This document shows, piece after piece, positions 29,701 to 38,188 of a stretch of DNA of 64,000 nt; position 1 is the first letter of the stretch, and every line of letters begins with the position of its first letter. The stretch is taken from the NCBI GenBank assembly GCA_030065615.1, contig JASJDR010000002.1:18414-82413 (forward strand), read 5' to 3'. A model generated the notes under the pieces. It saw only the letters and a program-made list of their open reading frames with translations, ran no database searches and was not told where the DNA came from. The stretch comes from Xenococcus sp. MO_188.B8 (GTDB lineage Bacteria > Cyanobacteriota > Cyanobacteriia > Cyanobacteriales > Xenococcaceae). Position numbers and translations under genes: made by a program.

Positions 29701-30063
29701 TTGTATTTTGCTTATCTGCTCGGCTCGTGTTTCTGAGTCCAGAGAAGATAAATTGTGATAGGGGATCTCTATCTCTAACCGTTCAGTAATACAAAGCGTT
29801 TTGCCATCAGTGCTAAAAGTGGTGCGTAAAGCTTCGTGACGAGTGACTAATTGCTGAATTGCTTGCTTAAATGCAGCAAGATCTAGTTCACCTCTTAATT
29901 TTAAAGATTGAGACTCGTTGTATGCCAGATTAGCATCATCTCCCATTTGTACGGAAGCCCAAATTTCTTTTTGCGCTGCTGTAGCGGGAGCAGTGAATAA
30001 GACTTTTCCATCAGCAAATGGGTCAAAATCAACCGCGATAGTTTTAAATTCTGCTTTACTCAT
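26761..30063 (-). CDS. NRPS elongation module C-A-PCP
   Basis: 1100 residues. The condensation domain opens at FTAPATAAQKEIWASVQ and has an intact HHIICDG near residue 154. The adenylation domain has LTYRELNERANQLAHYL, YVIYTSGSTGKPKG near 629, YGPTETT, RTGDFV and the catalytic GKIDRR. Pocket residues read by eye are D-A-E-D-I-I-S-V-S, for which I cannot name an amino acid. The carrier protein is FFELGGHSLIGVKL (Ser near 1034). The protein ends in a short acidic tail, NGYEEGEI, the kind of peptide recognised by TubC-type docking domains. The next gene starts with such a domain and overlaps by four bases, so these two proteins very likely dock. An elongation module with all motifs intact. Confidence 0.92.
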   Translation of the reverse strand: MSKAEFKTIAVDFDPFADGKVLFTAPATAAQKEIWASVQMGDDANLAYNESQSLKLRGELDLAAFKQAIQQLVTRHEALRTTFSTDGKTLCITERLEIEIPYHNLSSLDSETRAEQISKIQQQAVKLPFDLEHGPLFRAQILQLDRQEYITILTTHHIICDGWSWWVLISDLGKIYSALKQNSTPILEPVDFFSEYAILEEAQANSPEKIATENFWIEKFSDSIPVLDLPTDRPRPPLRTFNSAQENFPLAADLVDNLKRLSSNSGCSLMTTLIAGFEVFLHRLTGQTDLVVGVPAAGQATSGQYNLVGHCVNLLPLRTKIEAQQSFSDYLRSRRTPILDAYDHQEFTFGNLVQKLSIPRDSSRIPLVSAVFNVDQDFEPEKFNFGGLKIDFFTNPRCFENFELSINATSVNGRVNLECQYNTNLFDRDTIRCRLAEFDRLLTSIVTNPEETIATLPLLPEAERQLLHQWNQTAADYPDVCIHQLFEEQVERTPDAVALIDRERQLTYRELNERANQLAHYLQDLGVAPEVLVGFCVNRSLEMIVGLLAILKAGGAYVPFDPAYPAERLAYMVEDAKVSILLTQSQVQSRLPEHQAQTVYLDSDWDKISLQSRENLPKINTGNNLAYVIYTSGSTGKPKGVMIPHLALSSFVRAAVAEYEIVASDRILQFSSINFDAAVEEIYTSLISGSTLVLRTDEMLEVGTFLHSCKDWQLTILDLPTAYWYELVNELTNTAAELPQSVRMIIIGGEKVLSEPVKSWNKYLARSGKSDHLQLINSYGPTETTVSATVYRIPSSSSIEGEVPIGRPLPHLQTYVLDRFRQLVPIGVPGELYIGGAGLARGYLDRQELTAEKFISNPVNQSQSQLYRTGDFVRFLADGNIEFLGRIDHQVKIRGFRIEPGEIEANLLKHSQIETAVVALREDNSGDKSLVAYFVPTTESKSDPQIGSQLRQFLKEKLPAYMVPGFFVELETLPLTPSGKIDRRALPEPDFDSRQSTIDYIAPRNALEEQVTQIWLEVLGHKQIGIHDNFFELGGHSLIGVKLVARLSQLLEIKLPLRVLFEASTIAELAQRIETIRSANQVFQHNDHTTDINGYEEGEI

Positions 30064-30255
30064 ATGTAAATAGATAATATTTAATAAATAAACGATTTAA
30101 AGCTCTTTTTAGGTCATGATAAATTTTGCCTTTTCGAGCGTTGTTTTTTAGATAAAAATGAATTCCTAAAGCTACAGAATATTATTCACCATAAGAAACT
30201 GTTTACAGAAGTTAGAAAGCGGTGCGAGATGCTGCTGTAATCCTTTATTTGATGA

Positions 30256-31074
30256 TTACTTAAGCCGAAAATAAAAGCCATGATAGCCATTTACAAAACA
30301 TTCGGGATGAAAAGGAATTGAACAAGTCCGATTATTTTTCCAACTATCTATTAATTCGTAATCGAGCAGAGAAATTGCATTAATAAACTCAGTACGATTT
30401 TGAATTTTATAGGGAACGATCGAATCTAGAAGATTTTGTAAGGTAATAAATTGCTTGCCTTCGTAACAAGGAACTCGATTAATAATTAAATGTTTGGGTT
30501 TATGGCGCAACGAACTACTAAGTAATTCAGCTAAAGAAGGCTCTACATATTGCAAAGTACCACAAGTTAAAAAGACATCCAAATGATCGATCAAAGCCAG
30601 CTCACTAGTAAAAGATATTTGTCGATCATTGATTTGTTGTGCGAGCCGAGAACCATTTTCAACGGCTGCGGGAAGATCACAAACAATCCAGCGCAAGTTC
30701 TGGCTATAGTTGAGATATTTTTGATAACTGTAATAGCTACCTCCAGTATTGCCTCCAAAGTCAACTACGACCGAGCATTCTTGTAGTATTAATTGCAGCC
30801 AAAAGATGACTGGGTAATCTTGGGGGTTTAGAGAAGTGACTTTAGGCTGTTCTAGATCGCCTAAGTGTACTTGGTGTAGTTGAGATAGATTGTAAGTCGA
30901 CTTATAGCTTGATGGAATGGCAGCTAGCGCCTCTCCAAAGGATTTAAATACACCTCGATAAGCATTGGGATTTTTATAAAAAAACCAACGATCAGCATAT
31001 AAATCTGACAGTACAGGAATTTGCTCGACGATTCCCCTCAGAACATATTTAATCAACCGCTTAGATTGAATCAT
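30256..31074 (-). CDS. Putative SAM methyltransferase (TIGR04325-like)
   Basis: 272 residues. The core SAM motif I is VVDFGGNTGGSYYSY near residue 105, followed by RWIVCDLP (motif II acidic region) and FLTCGTLQYVEPSLAELL. This pattern matches a putative methyltransferase family (TIGR04325) often found among polysaccharide and secondary-metabolite genes; no substrate is established. It starts four bases after the stop of the NRPS/PKS gene, so it is co-transcribed and probably methylates an intermediate of this pathway. A gap of 192 bases separates it from the next synthetase gene. Family recognition moderate, function inferred. Confidence 0.75.
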   Translation of the reverse strand: MIQSKRLIKYVLRGIVEQIPVLSDLYADRWFFYKNPNAYRGVFKSFGEALAAIPSSYKSTYNLSQLHQVHLGDLEQPKVTSLNPQDYPVIFWLQLILQECSVVVDFGGNTGGSYYSYQKYLNYSQNLRWIVCDLPAAVENGSRLAQQINDRQISFTSELALIDHLDVFLTCGTLQYVEPSLAELLSSSLRHKPKHLIINRVPCYEGKQFITLQNLLDSIVPYKIQNRTEFINAISLLDYELIDSWKNNRTCSIPFHPECFVNGYHGFYFRLK

Positions 31075-31078
31075 AGAT

Positions 31079-34000
31079 TTAAAATTGTTTGCCTAGCTGT
31101 AAAAATTTACCAGGACGTTCGGAATCCGGGATAAACCAAGCTGGATTGCCAGCAGGGTCTTTACCGAGACGTGCTTCTGGTTGGGGTGGTAGATTGCGAT
31201 TTATGGCAACAGCATTGCTCGAACTAGCCAGCAAACCAACTGATTGCATTTCCGAAACACTTGCCTTAAAAGCCCAAATTATTTGTTCGATATCCTTATC
31301 AGTATGAGCCAGGGTAAAGAAACAAGGGCGATATTCCCAAATGTGAACTCCTTTTTCCCTCAACAGATAAAATAGCAAACTGCCGTAAGCTACTTCAGCA
31401 GGATAGGTCACATAGAAGAAAGAACTAAAATAGTCGATATTAATTGGTGCGCCAACGCGCTCGAAATATTGCCTTAAATGTTTGACAAACTTTTCAACCT
31501 TGACACTAAGAGATTGTTGTAGTTCTAAGCCTCCTTCTTTAAGTTTTAGTAAAACAGCTTCTGCCGCTGCAAGTGCCATGGGATGACGGACAAAAGTACC
31601 AGCAAAGAAAGTCACGCCCACTTCGGGAATAGAATTATCGCCAAATTGCCAGAAACCGCCATCTAGAGCATCCATATACTCCGCTTTTCCTGCAACAATC
31701 CCAATAGGTAGGCCACCACCAACTACTTTTCCGTAAGTTGCTAAGTCAGCCTTAATATTAAAGTAAGCTTGCGCACCACCAGGATGAACTCGAAATCCCG
31801 TCACTACCTCGTCAAAGATAAAAGCAGTTTCTGATTGTTCGGTAATTCGGCGAACTTCTTGGAGGAATTCTTTGGGCTGAAGACCGGGGTCGCGACTCCG
31901 AACAGGTTCGACTAAAACTCCGGCCAACTCATCAGCGCGCGTCCTTAAAATTTCTAGAGATTCAGGAGAACCATAGTCAAGAACTAACAGATTCTCAAAC
32001 ATGGAAGGCATTAAACCAGGAGCAGCAGGTAGAGTTTTAAGGTTAGCTCCAGGACGATATAGTACTTCATCAAATGTACCGTGATAGTCTCCAGCAAATG
32101 TAGCAATGAGATTATTACCAGTAATAGTACGGGCAAGTCGAAATGTTGCCATAACGGCCTCGGAACCTGTGTTACAGAAAGCAACCCGTTCCATACCAGT
32201 AAGCTCAGTAATCATCTTTGCAACTCTTCCCGCTAAAGGAGTTTGAGGTCCAATTTCAATGCCTTTGTTCAATTGAGCAATTACGGCTTCTTTAACAAAT
32301 TCCGGCGACCAACCAAAGAAATTCAGTCCAAACCCGTTAGTTATATCGATATATTCATTGTCATCGACATCCCAAAGCCTAGAACCAGCAGAGCGCTCAG
32401 TAACGATGGGATAAATCATTTCTTTTAACAGAGGACTAAAACCAGAAACTGTACGGGGATCTGCTAAGTAGCGTCTGTGTTCCTGAGCTTGTCGTTTAGA
32501 TTCTTTAGTACGCTCAGTATAACGAGCAATAATGCTATCTAGTGCCTTAAGCTGCTGGTCAGTTAAAGTATTGTCCTTCGATTTTTTAATTTTGGCTCCA
32601 GGACCATGATTTTTCTTTGGCTGGGCTGGTTCCGAAGCTTTTTGAGATCTAGAATCAGTAGAGGTTAACGGAACATTAGCCGATATAGTTGGAAGTTGTT
32701 GAGGAGTATGAGCCGGTGTAACAGTTGCCCCACCTTGACGCAAGAGTTCTAGCTGCTGAGTCATAATTTGTAACTGTTGAGCAACTAAGGCCTCTACTCC
32801 AGTTGCTGCAACAGGATTAACGGTTAGTTCCTGTTTGACACCATGTTTACCGTTGCCGTTACTGCCATTATTCAATTCAGTAGCCCCGTTCATATTTGAT
32901 AATGTTGCAAGGGGAACCGAAGGTTCGGCAGAGATAGGAGTCACTGCTGCTGACGCAGGAAGTGCTTCTTCTGGCAAGGTTTTATCCAAAAATTCTGCTA
33001 GAGTACCTAGATTAGGATAATCTTCCAATAAATTGCGAAAAGCAATCTTAACCTTAAATTTCTTTTTCAAAGCGATCGCAACTTGAGTTAACGAAAGGGA
33101 ATCTAGTCCCATCTCTAGGAAAGTAATATCTTCGCTAACATTAGCCAGCTCTAAACCAGAAGTTGTTTCTAAAACTTCTTTTAAAGATGGGATCAAGCGT
33201 TGTTTACGAGAATCGGGCATAGGAACAGTGGGTTTATGTTGTTGAGGGATTGAATTTTCCTTGATATTATTTAATGTTCGGTTGATAGTATTTTCTACAG
33301 TATTCATCGAAGTTATATTTGCATTTGCTGGTATGGGATCGATCCAATAGCGTTGTCGTTCAAAAGGATAGGTTGGTAGAGGAAGGCGCGATCGCTTTTC
33401 GTTAAGATAAAAACTCTGCCAGTCAATCTGAACTCCTGATAACCACAGTTGTCCCATCGCCTGCAAGATTGCTAACCATTCTGAGTTATCTTCGGCTCTA
33501 CTTCCTAAAGAAGAAATGGCAATCTGTTGCTGCAAATCTTTTGCTTGTTGACGCGCTAAAGTAGCAGTAGTAGTACGAGGACCGACTTCTAACAATACTC
33601 GTTCTGGTTGTTGCCACAACTTTTGTATTCCTTCAGCAAAGCGAACTGTCGCTCGTAGATGATTTGCCCAATACATTGGCTCGGTTGCTTGAGCTTCTGT
33701 AATCCAATCGGCGGTAACTGTGGAAATAAAGGGAATTTGAGGAGGTGACAGTTTAACCGTACGAACGACTTCAGCAAATGGTTCGACGATCTCATCCATC
33801 ATTGGGGAATGGAAGGCATGAGAGGTGTGCAGGAATTTGCAAACAACTTCTTTAGTTTCTAATTTCGATTGGAGACTAGTAATTTGCTCTTTTGGACCAG
33901 AAACAACACATAAAGATGGACCGTTAATTGCTGCGATCGTCAGCTCGGGCGGTAGTAGTGGCTCTACTTCTGAAGCAGCTTTGCGTACAGAAAGCATTGA

Positions 34001-37000
34001 CCCAGGAGGTAAATCCCACATCATTTTGCCTCTAGCAACCACTATCTTAAGGGCATCTTCTAAAGAAAATACTCCTGCCAAACAAGCTGCGACAAACTCG
34101 CCAATACTATGCCCGATCATGGCAGCTGGCTCAATTCCCCAACTAAGCCACAGTTGCGCTAAAGCATATTCAATAGTGAATAGGGCAGGTTGAGTATAAA
34201 CCGTCTGACGAAGTAAGGCTGCTGATTCCTTATTCTGATCGCTTGGATACAGAATTCCGCGTAAATCTTGAGCCAATAAAGGTTGCAAAATTTTGAAGCA
34301 GCGATCGACTACTTTGCGAAATACAGGTTCATCTCGATAAAGATTTTCTCCCATATTCACATACTGTGAGCCCTGCCCTGGGAACATAAATACTATGTCG
34401 GGATTGCGGAACTCTGTATAACGGGTGGCAGTATGAGTGGCTGGTAAGGATTCGAGAGCAGTTATTGCTTCTTGTCTATGCTTACACACTACAAACCGTC
34501 GATAGTTAAATCTTTGTCTTCCCTGTTGCAAAGTATAGGCTACATCTGCCAGATGAAGATCTAAGTGTTGCTCCAAGTGATTTTCTAATTTTTCTGTTTT
34601 TTGCTGGAGCGCAGTTTCAGTTTTAGCAGATAGCAACAGTAGTTGATAAGGGCGAGACTGATTAGATAATTGTGATTGGGGTGCTTCTTCTAAAATAATG
34701 TGAGCATTAGTTCCACCCACTCCAAAAGAACTAACGCCAGCCCGACGCGTATCTTTTTCTTTTTTCCAGTCGATTAACTTAGTATTGACGTAAAAAGGAC
34801 TATTCTTAAAGTCAATTTCTGGATTGGGTGACTCAAAGTTCAGACTAGGAGGAATTTGCTGATGATAAAGAGCTAAAGCAGTTTTAATTACTCCCGTAAC
34901 ACCTGCTGCTGCAACTAAATGTCCGACATTACTTTTAACCGAACCGATTGCGCAGAATTCCGTAGCATCAGTTTGAGTGTGAAAAGCTTGAGTTAAGGCT
35001 TCAAGTTCGATCGGATCTCCGAGATGAGTAGCCGTGCCGTGAGTTTCAATATAATCAATGGTTTCTGGCTCGATTCCGGCACTAAGCTGTGCCTCTAAAA
35101 TAGCGTTCATCTGTCCATTAACACTAGGTGCAGTAAAACTAACTTTATCGGAACCGTCGTTATTCATGCCGACTCCCCGAATCACTGCATAAATGCGATC
35201 GCCATCTGCTTGTGCATCCTCAAGCCTTTTTAAGATAACAATTCCCGCCCCATTGTTAAACATTGTGCCGTTACCATTGGCATCAAAAGGACGACAACGT
35301 CCATCAGGAGAAAGCATTCCTCCTTCCTGATACAAATAACCCCGATTTTGGGGAGTAGAAATCGAAATTCCTCCTGCCAGTGCCATGTCACACTGACGAC
35401 TCTTTAAACCGTAGAAAGCTTGAATAATCGCTACGAGAGAAGTAGAACAGGCAGTATTGATACTAATACTAGGCCCAGTTAAGTTAAGTTTATACGAAAT
35501 ACGGGTAGTAACGAAGTCTTTTTCATTGGCCAACATTGTTTGAAAAGCACCCAAGCGATCGATAATTTCTGAACGTCCGCAAATATGATTTTCAAAGTAG
35601 GTATTTTGTCCGGAGCCTGCATATAATCCAATCTTGCCTGGGAAAGATTCCGCTGTATAACCAGCATTTTCTAAAGCTTCATAAGCTAGCTCCAGAAAAA
35701 CCCTTGACTGGGGATCCATGACTTCAGCTTCTCTAGGGGAAATATTAAAGAAATTGGCATCAAATAATTCTGCCCCTTCAATAATGCCTCTAGCACTTAC
35801 ATAGCTAGTATCAGCTAGCAGTTCTCTATCTACACTGGGATCGATTTGCTCTTCCGCAAAGAACGTACTAGATTCAACTCCATGACAAAGGTTGTCCCAA
35901 AACTTATCTATGCTAGCTGCGCCGGGGAATCTTCCCACCATGCCAATAATAGCTATGCCTTTTGAGAGATTTTCTGGATGTTCTGCGATTTGCCGTGGTA
36001 GTGTTTGAATTTTAGATTGATGTGATCTTTGTTGTTTATCTGTTTCCTCTGTCAAATAATAAGCTAGTTTTTGAATAGTTGGATACTGATAAAGCTTTAC
36101 TGCTCGTAACTCAAAGCCAAACCTTTTTTGAATTCGGGTAAGTAATTTTAATCCCAATAAAGAAGTACCACCTAGATCGAAGAAATTTTCTTCAATACTG
36201 ACTTGCTCTAACTCTAGAAGTTCGCACCAGATTTGAGCGATCTCTTTTTCGAGTTTTGTTTTTGGAGCTACTAGATCGTGAGTAGATATTTCTTTGTCAG
36301 GTAAGGGTAAAGCATTGCGATCTACCTTACCATTAGCTGTTAGAGGAATACTGTCTATTACCATTATGGCAGTTGGTACCATGTATTCTGGTAGCCTTGA
36401 GCGTAAAGAGTCTTTTAATTCATTAACAATTGGTGTCTGATTTTCTTGTGACGTAATGTAAGCCGCTAAATATTTATTGCCAGGATTATCTTCCCGACAA
36501 ATAACTACTGCTTCTCTTACAAGTTGATTTTGAGTTAGAACCTTTTCAATTTCACTCAATTCGATCCGATAACCCCTCAACTTAACTTGATTGTCTAGAC
36601 GACCGATAAACTCAATATTTCCATCTGCTAAAAAGCGTACCCTATCGCCTGTTTTATACAATCGTGCTGTGGGATCTTCGCTGAAAGGATGGGGAATAAA
36701 TCTTTCTGCTGTTAACTCCGGACGGTTCAGATAACCTTGGGCCAAGCCATCTCCACCAATATATAGTTCTCCTGCTTTTCCTATGGGTACGGGTTGTAAA
36801 TTAGAATCTAATATATAAACTTCGGTATTAGCGATCGGTCTACCAATGGGAATTGAGGTTACATTATCATCCAAAGAATTGGGGATACGATAGCAGCAAG
36901 TAAAAGTTGTACTTTCTGTAGGACCATAACCATTAATTAATTGAGTATTCGGCAATAGTTTATGTGCTCTTTTAATATGACCTACAGACAGAGCTTCGCC

Positions 37001-37924
37001 ACCGGTGAGTATTTCCTTAACTCCTTGAAAAGATTCTGGAGCTTCGGTAATCAGAGTATTAAATAGAGCAGCTGTTAGCCACAATGTGGTTACACCATAA
37101 TCTGCGAGCACTCTACGAAGTGTCTTTGGGTCAGGAAGTCCATTACCTGGATATAAAACACAGCAGCCTCCATGGAGCAATGCACCCCAAATTTCAAAAG
37201 TGGCAGCATCAAAGGAAATTGGAGCTAGTTGCAAAAGAGTTTGATTGCCATCTAAAGGAGTGTAATCAGTCCCAAACAACAATCTAACTACCCCATGATG
37301 AGGGATTGCAACCCCTTTTGGCTTTCCTGTAGAACCTGATGTGTAGTTTATGTATGCAAGGCTAGTAGAGTCAATATTAACTGGTTTTAATTTTTCTTTG
37401 TTTTTTAAATCTTGACCCCAATCTCGATCTAAACAAATAATTTGCCCCTGGTGAGGAGGCAGATTAGGAATAAGATCGGACTGAGTAATAATAATTGGGC
37501 ACTGAGAATCTTCTATCATCCATTCCAAACGTTCTTGAGGATAGGATGGATCTAAAGGTACGTATACCGCTCCTGCTTTGAGAATTCCCAAAATAGCAAC
37601 AATCAATTCCAGAGATCTTACCATCATCAAGGCTACTAATGTGCCTGGCTGCACATTATGCCTCTGTAAATTATGAGCTAAATGATTGGCACGGCGATCA
37701 AGTTCTTGGTAAGTTAGTTTGCACTCCTTTCCTTGTTCAAGAGAAGGTAATACAACAGCGACTTTATTTGGAGTTTTTGTGATCTGTTCTTCAAATAACT
37801 CATGAATGCATCGTTTTCGGGGATATTCCACTATATTTTTCCCCCACTCTACTAACATTTGATTTAGCTGTACCTCTGATAATGAATCCAAAGCTATTGA
37901 TTGTTGTTCCGAAAGATTTACCAT
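31079..37924 (-). CDS. NRPS-PKS hybrid A-PCP-KS-AT-ACP-AMT
   Basis: 2281 residues and the first gene of the operon. It begins with a short remnant of a condensation-domain end and then an adenylation domain (about 30-530; YTSGSTGKPKG near 193). Pocket residues read D-A-F-W-L-G-G-T-F, matching valine codes. Then come a carrier (FFDLGGTSLLG, Ser near 587), ketosynthase (active-site Cys in TACSTSL near 822; THGTATHLGDP; KSNVGH), acyltransferase (GHSIGE near 1273; HAFHSPMM, the malonyl-type signature), ACP (MGLDSLSL, Ser near 1608), a Pro/Gln-rich linker, and a PLP-dependent aminotransferase of the glutamate-semialdehyde type (about 1850-2230; FDEVVTGFR, Lys in YGKVVGGGLP). No ketoreductase is present. 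It would load Val, extend with malonate and aminate the beta-keto group. Confidence 0.92.
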   Translation of the reverse strand: MVNLSEQQSIALDSLSEVQLNQMLVEWGKNIVEYPRKRCIHELFEEQITKTPNKVAVVLPSLEQGKECKLTYQELDRRANHLAHNLQRHNVQPGTLVALMMVRSLELIVAILGILKAGAVYVPLDPSYPQERLEWMIEDSQCPIIITQSDLIPNLPPHQGQIICLDRDWGQDLKNKEKLKPVNIDSTSLAYINYTSGSTGKPKGVAIPHHGVVRLLFGTDYTPLDGNQTLLQLAPISFDAATFEIWGALLHGGCCVLYPGNGLPDPKTLRRVLADYGVTTLWLTAALFNTLITEAPESFQGVKEILTGGEALSVGHIKRAHKLLPNTQLINGYGPTESTTFTCCYRIPNSLDDNVTSIPIGRPIANTEVYILDSNLQPVPIGKAGELYIGGDGLAQGYLNRPELTAERFIPHPFSEDPTARLYKTGDRVRFLADGNIEFIGRLDNQVKLRGYRIELSEIEKVLTQNQLVREAVVICREDNPGNKYLAAYITSQENQTPIVNELKDSLRSRLPEYMVPTAIMVIDSIPLTANGKVDRNALPLPDKEISTHDLVAPKTKLEKEIAQIWCELLELEQVSIEENFFDLGGTSLLGLKLLTRIQKRFGFELRAVKLYQYPTIQKLAYYLTEETDKQQRSHQSKIQTLPRQIAEHPENLSKGIAIIGMVGRFPGAASIDKFWDNLCHGVESSTFFAEEQIDPSVDRELLADTSYVSARGIIEGAELFDANFFNISPREAEVMDPQSRVFLELAYEALENAGYTAESFPGKIGLYAGSGQNTYFENHICGRSEIIDRLGAFQTMLANEKDFVTTRISYKLNLTGPSISINTACSTSLVAIIQAFYGLKSRQCDMALAGGISISTPQNRGYLYQEGGMLSPDGRCRPFDANGNGTMFNNGAGIVILKRLEDAQADGDRIYAVIRGVGMNNDGSDKVSFTAPSVNGQMNAILEAQLSAGIEPETIDYIETHGTATHLGDPIELEALTQAFHTQTDATEFCAIGSVKSNVGHLVAAAGVTGVIKTALALYHQQIPPSLNFESPNPEIDFKNSPFYVNTKLIDWKKEKDTRRAGVSSFGVGGTNAHIILEEAPQSQLSNQSRPYQLLLLSAKTETALQQKTEKLENHLEQHLDLHLADVAYTLQQGRQRFNYRRFVVCKHRQEAITALESLPATHTATRYTEFRNPDIVFMFPGQGSQYVNMGENLYRDEPVFRKVVDRCFKILQPLLAQDLRGILYPSDQNKESAALLRQTVYTQPALFTIEYALAQLWLSWGIEPAAMIGHSIGEFVAACLAGVFSLEDALKIVVARGKMMWDLPPGSMLSVRKAASEVEPLLPPELTIAAINGPSLCVVSGPKEQITSLQSKLETKEVVCKFLHTSHAFHSPMMDEIVEPFAEVVRTVKLSPPQIPFISTVTADWITEAQATEPMYWANHLRATVRFAEGIQKLWQQPERVLLEVGPRTTTATLARQQAKDLQQQIAISSLGSRAEDNSEWLAILQAMGQLWLSGVQIDWQSFYLNEKRSRLPLPTYPFERQRYWIDPIPANANITSMNTVENTINRTLNNIKENSIPQQHKPTVPMPDSRKQRLIPSLKEVLETTSGLELANVSEDITFLEMGLDSLSLTQVAIALKKKFKVKIAFRNLLEDYPNLGTLAEFLDKTLPEEALPASAAVTPISAEPSVPLATLSNMNGATELNNGSNGNGKHGVKQELTVNPVAATGVEALVAQQLQIMTQQLELLRQGGATVTPAHTPQQLPTISANVPLTSTDSRSQKASEPAQPKKNHGPGAKIKKSKDNTLTDQQLKALDSIIARYTERTKESKRQAQEHRRYLADPRTVSGFSPLLKEMIYPIVTERSAGSRLWDVDDNEYIDITNGFGLNFFGWSPEFVKEAVIAQLNKGIEIGPQTPLAGRVAKMITELTGMERVAFCNTGSEAVMATFRLARTITGNNLIATFAGDYHGTFDEVLYRPGANLKTLPAAPGLMPSMFENLLVLDYGSPESLEILRTRADELAGVLVEPVRSRDPGLQPKEFLQEVRRITEQSETAFIFDEVVTGFRVHPGGAQAYFNIKADLATYGKVVGGGLPIGIVAGKAEYMDALDGGFWQFGDNSIPEVGVTFFAGTFVRHPMALAAAEAVLLKLKEGGLELQQSLSVKVEKFVKHLRQYFERVGAPINIDYFSSFFYVTYPAEVAYGSLLFYLLREKGVHIWEYRPCFFTLAHTDKDIEQIIWAFKASVSEMQSVGLLASSSNAVAINRNLPPQPEARLGKDPAGNPAWFIPDSERPGKFLQLGKQF

Positions 37925-37958
37925 AGGGATTACTAGACCTGTCTTGAAATTAGAATTG

Positions 37959-38111
37959 AAGAGTCACCGTCCCGTTATTCAATTAGGGAGTCAGGTTTAT
38001 GAAACTGGTGTTAAATTATCTCAAAAAGTGATGATGAAGCTAAAGAAAAAGTTTCAAAGGTTACCAGGATTAGAGAAATGGTTTTTTGAAATCCCAGTTG
38101 GTTCTATGTAG
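37959..38111 (+). pseudogene. Transposase C-terminal fragment (ISAzo13-like)
   Basis: Fifty codons of forward-strand frame ending at TAG 38109-38111 read HRPVIQLGSQVYETGVKLSQ, then KKFQRLPGLEKWFFEI. I recognise this as the C-terminal end of a cyanobacterial transposase family close to ISAzo13, from memory rather than a search. It has no start codon of its own. It lies only 35 bases from the start of the first synthetase gene, on the opposite strand, so the promoter region of the operon contains mobile-element debris. Confidence 0.5.
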
Positions 38112-38188
38112 CTATTGGGTAGCTATTGGATAACTTTTTTCTTAGATTTCTCTTAATAAGATAAAACATCAGTAAAAACAATCTTTTT

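Noticed and set aside
33825..34193. 122-codon forward frame antisense to the AT domain
   Set aside because: Antisense to the GHSIGE region of a clear acyltransferase; no independent support.
31079..37924. Microcystin or nodularin synthetase (McyE/NdaF-like) because of the PKS-aminotransferase
   Set aside because: McyE has KS-AT-CM-ACP-AMT-C-A-PCP and related clusters have Adda-type PKS modules. Here a Val-like A-PCP precedes KS and nothing follows the aminotransferase.
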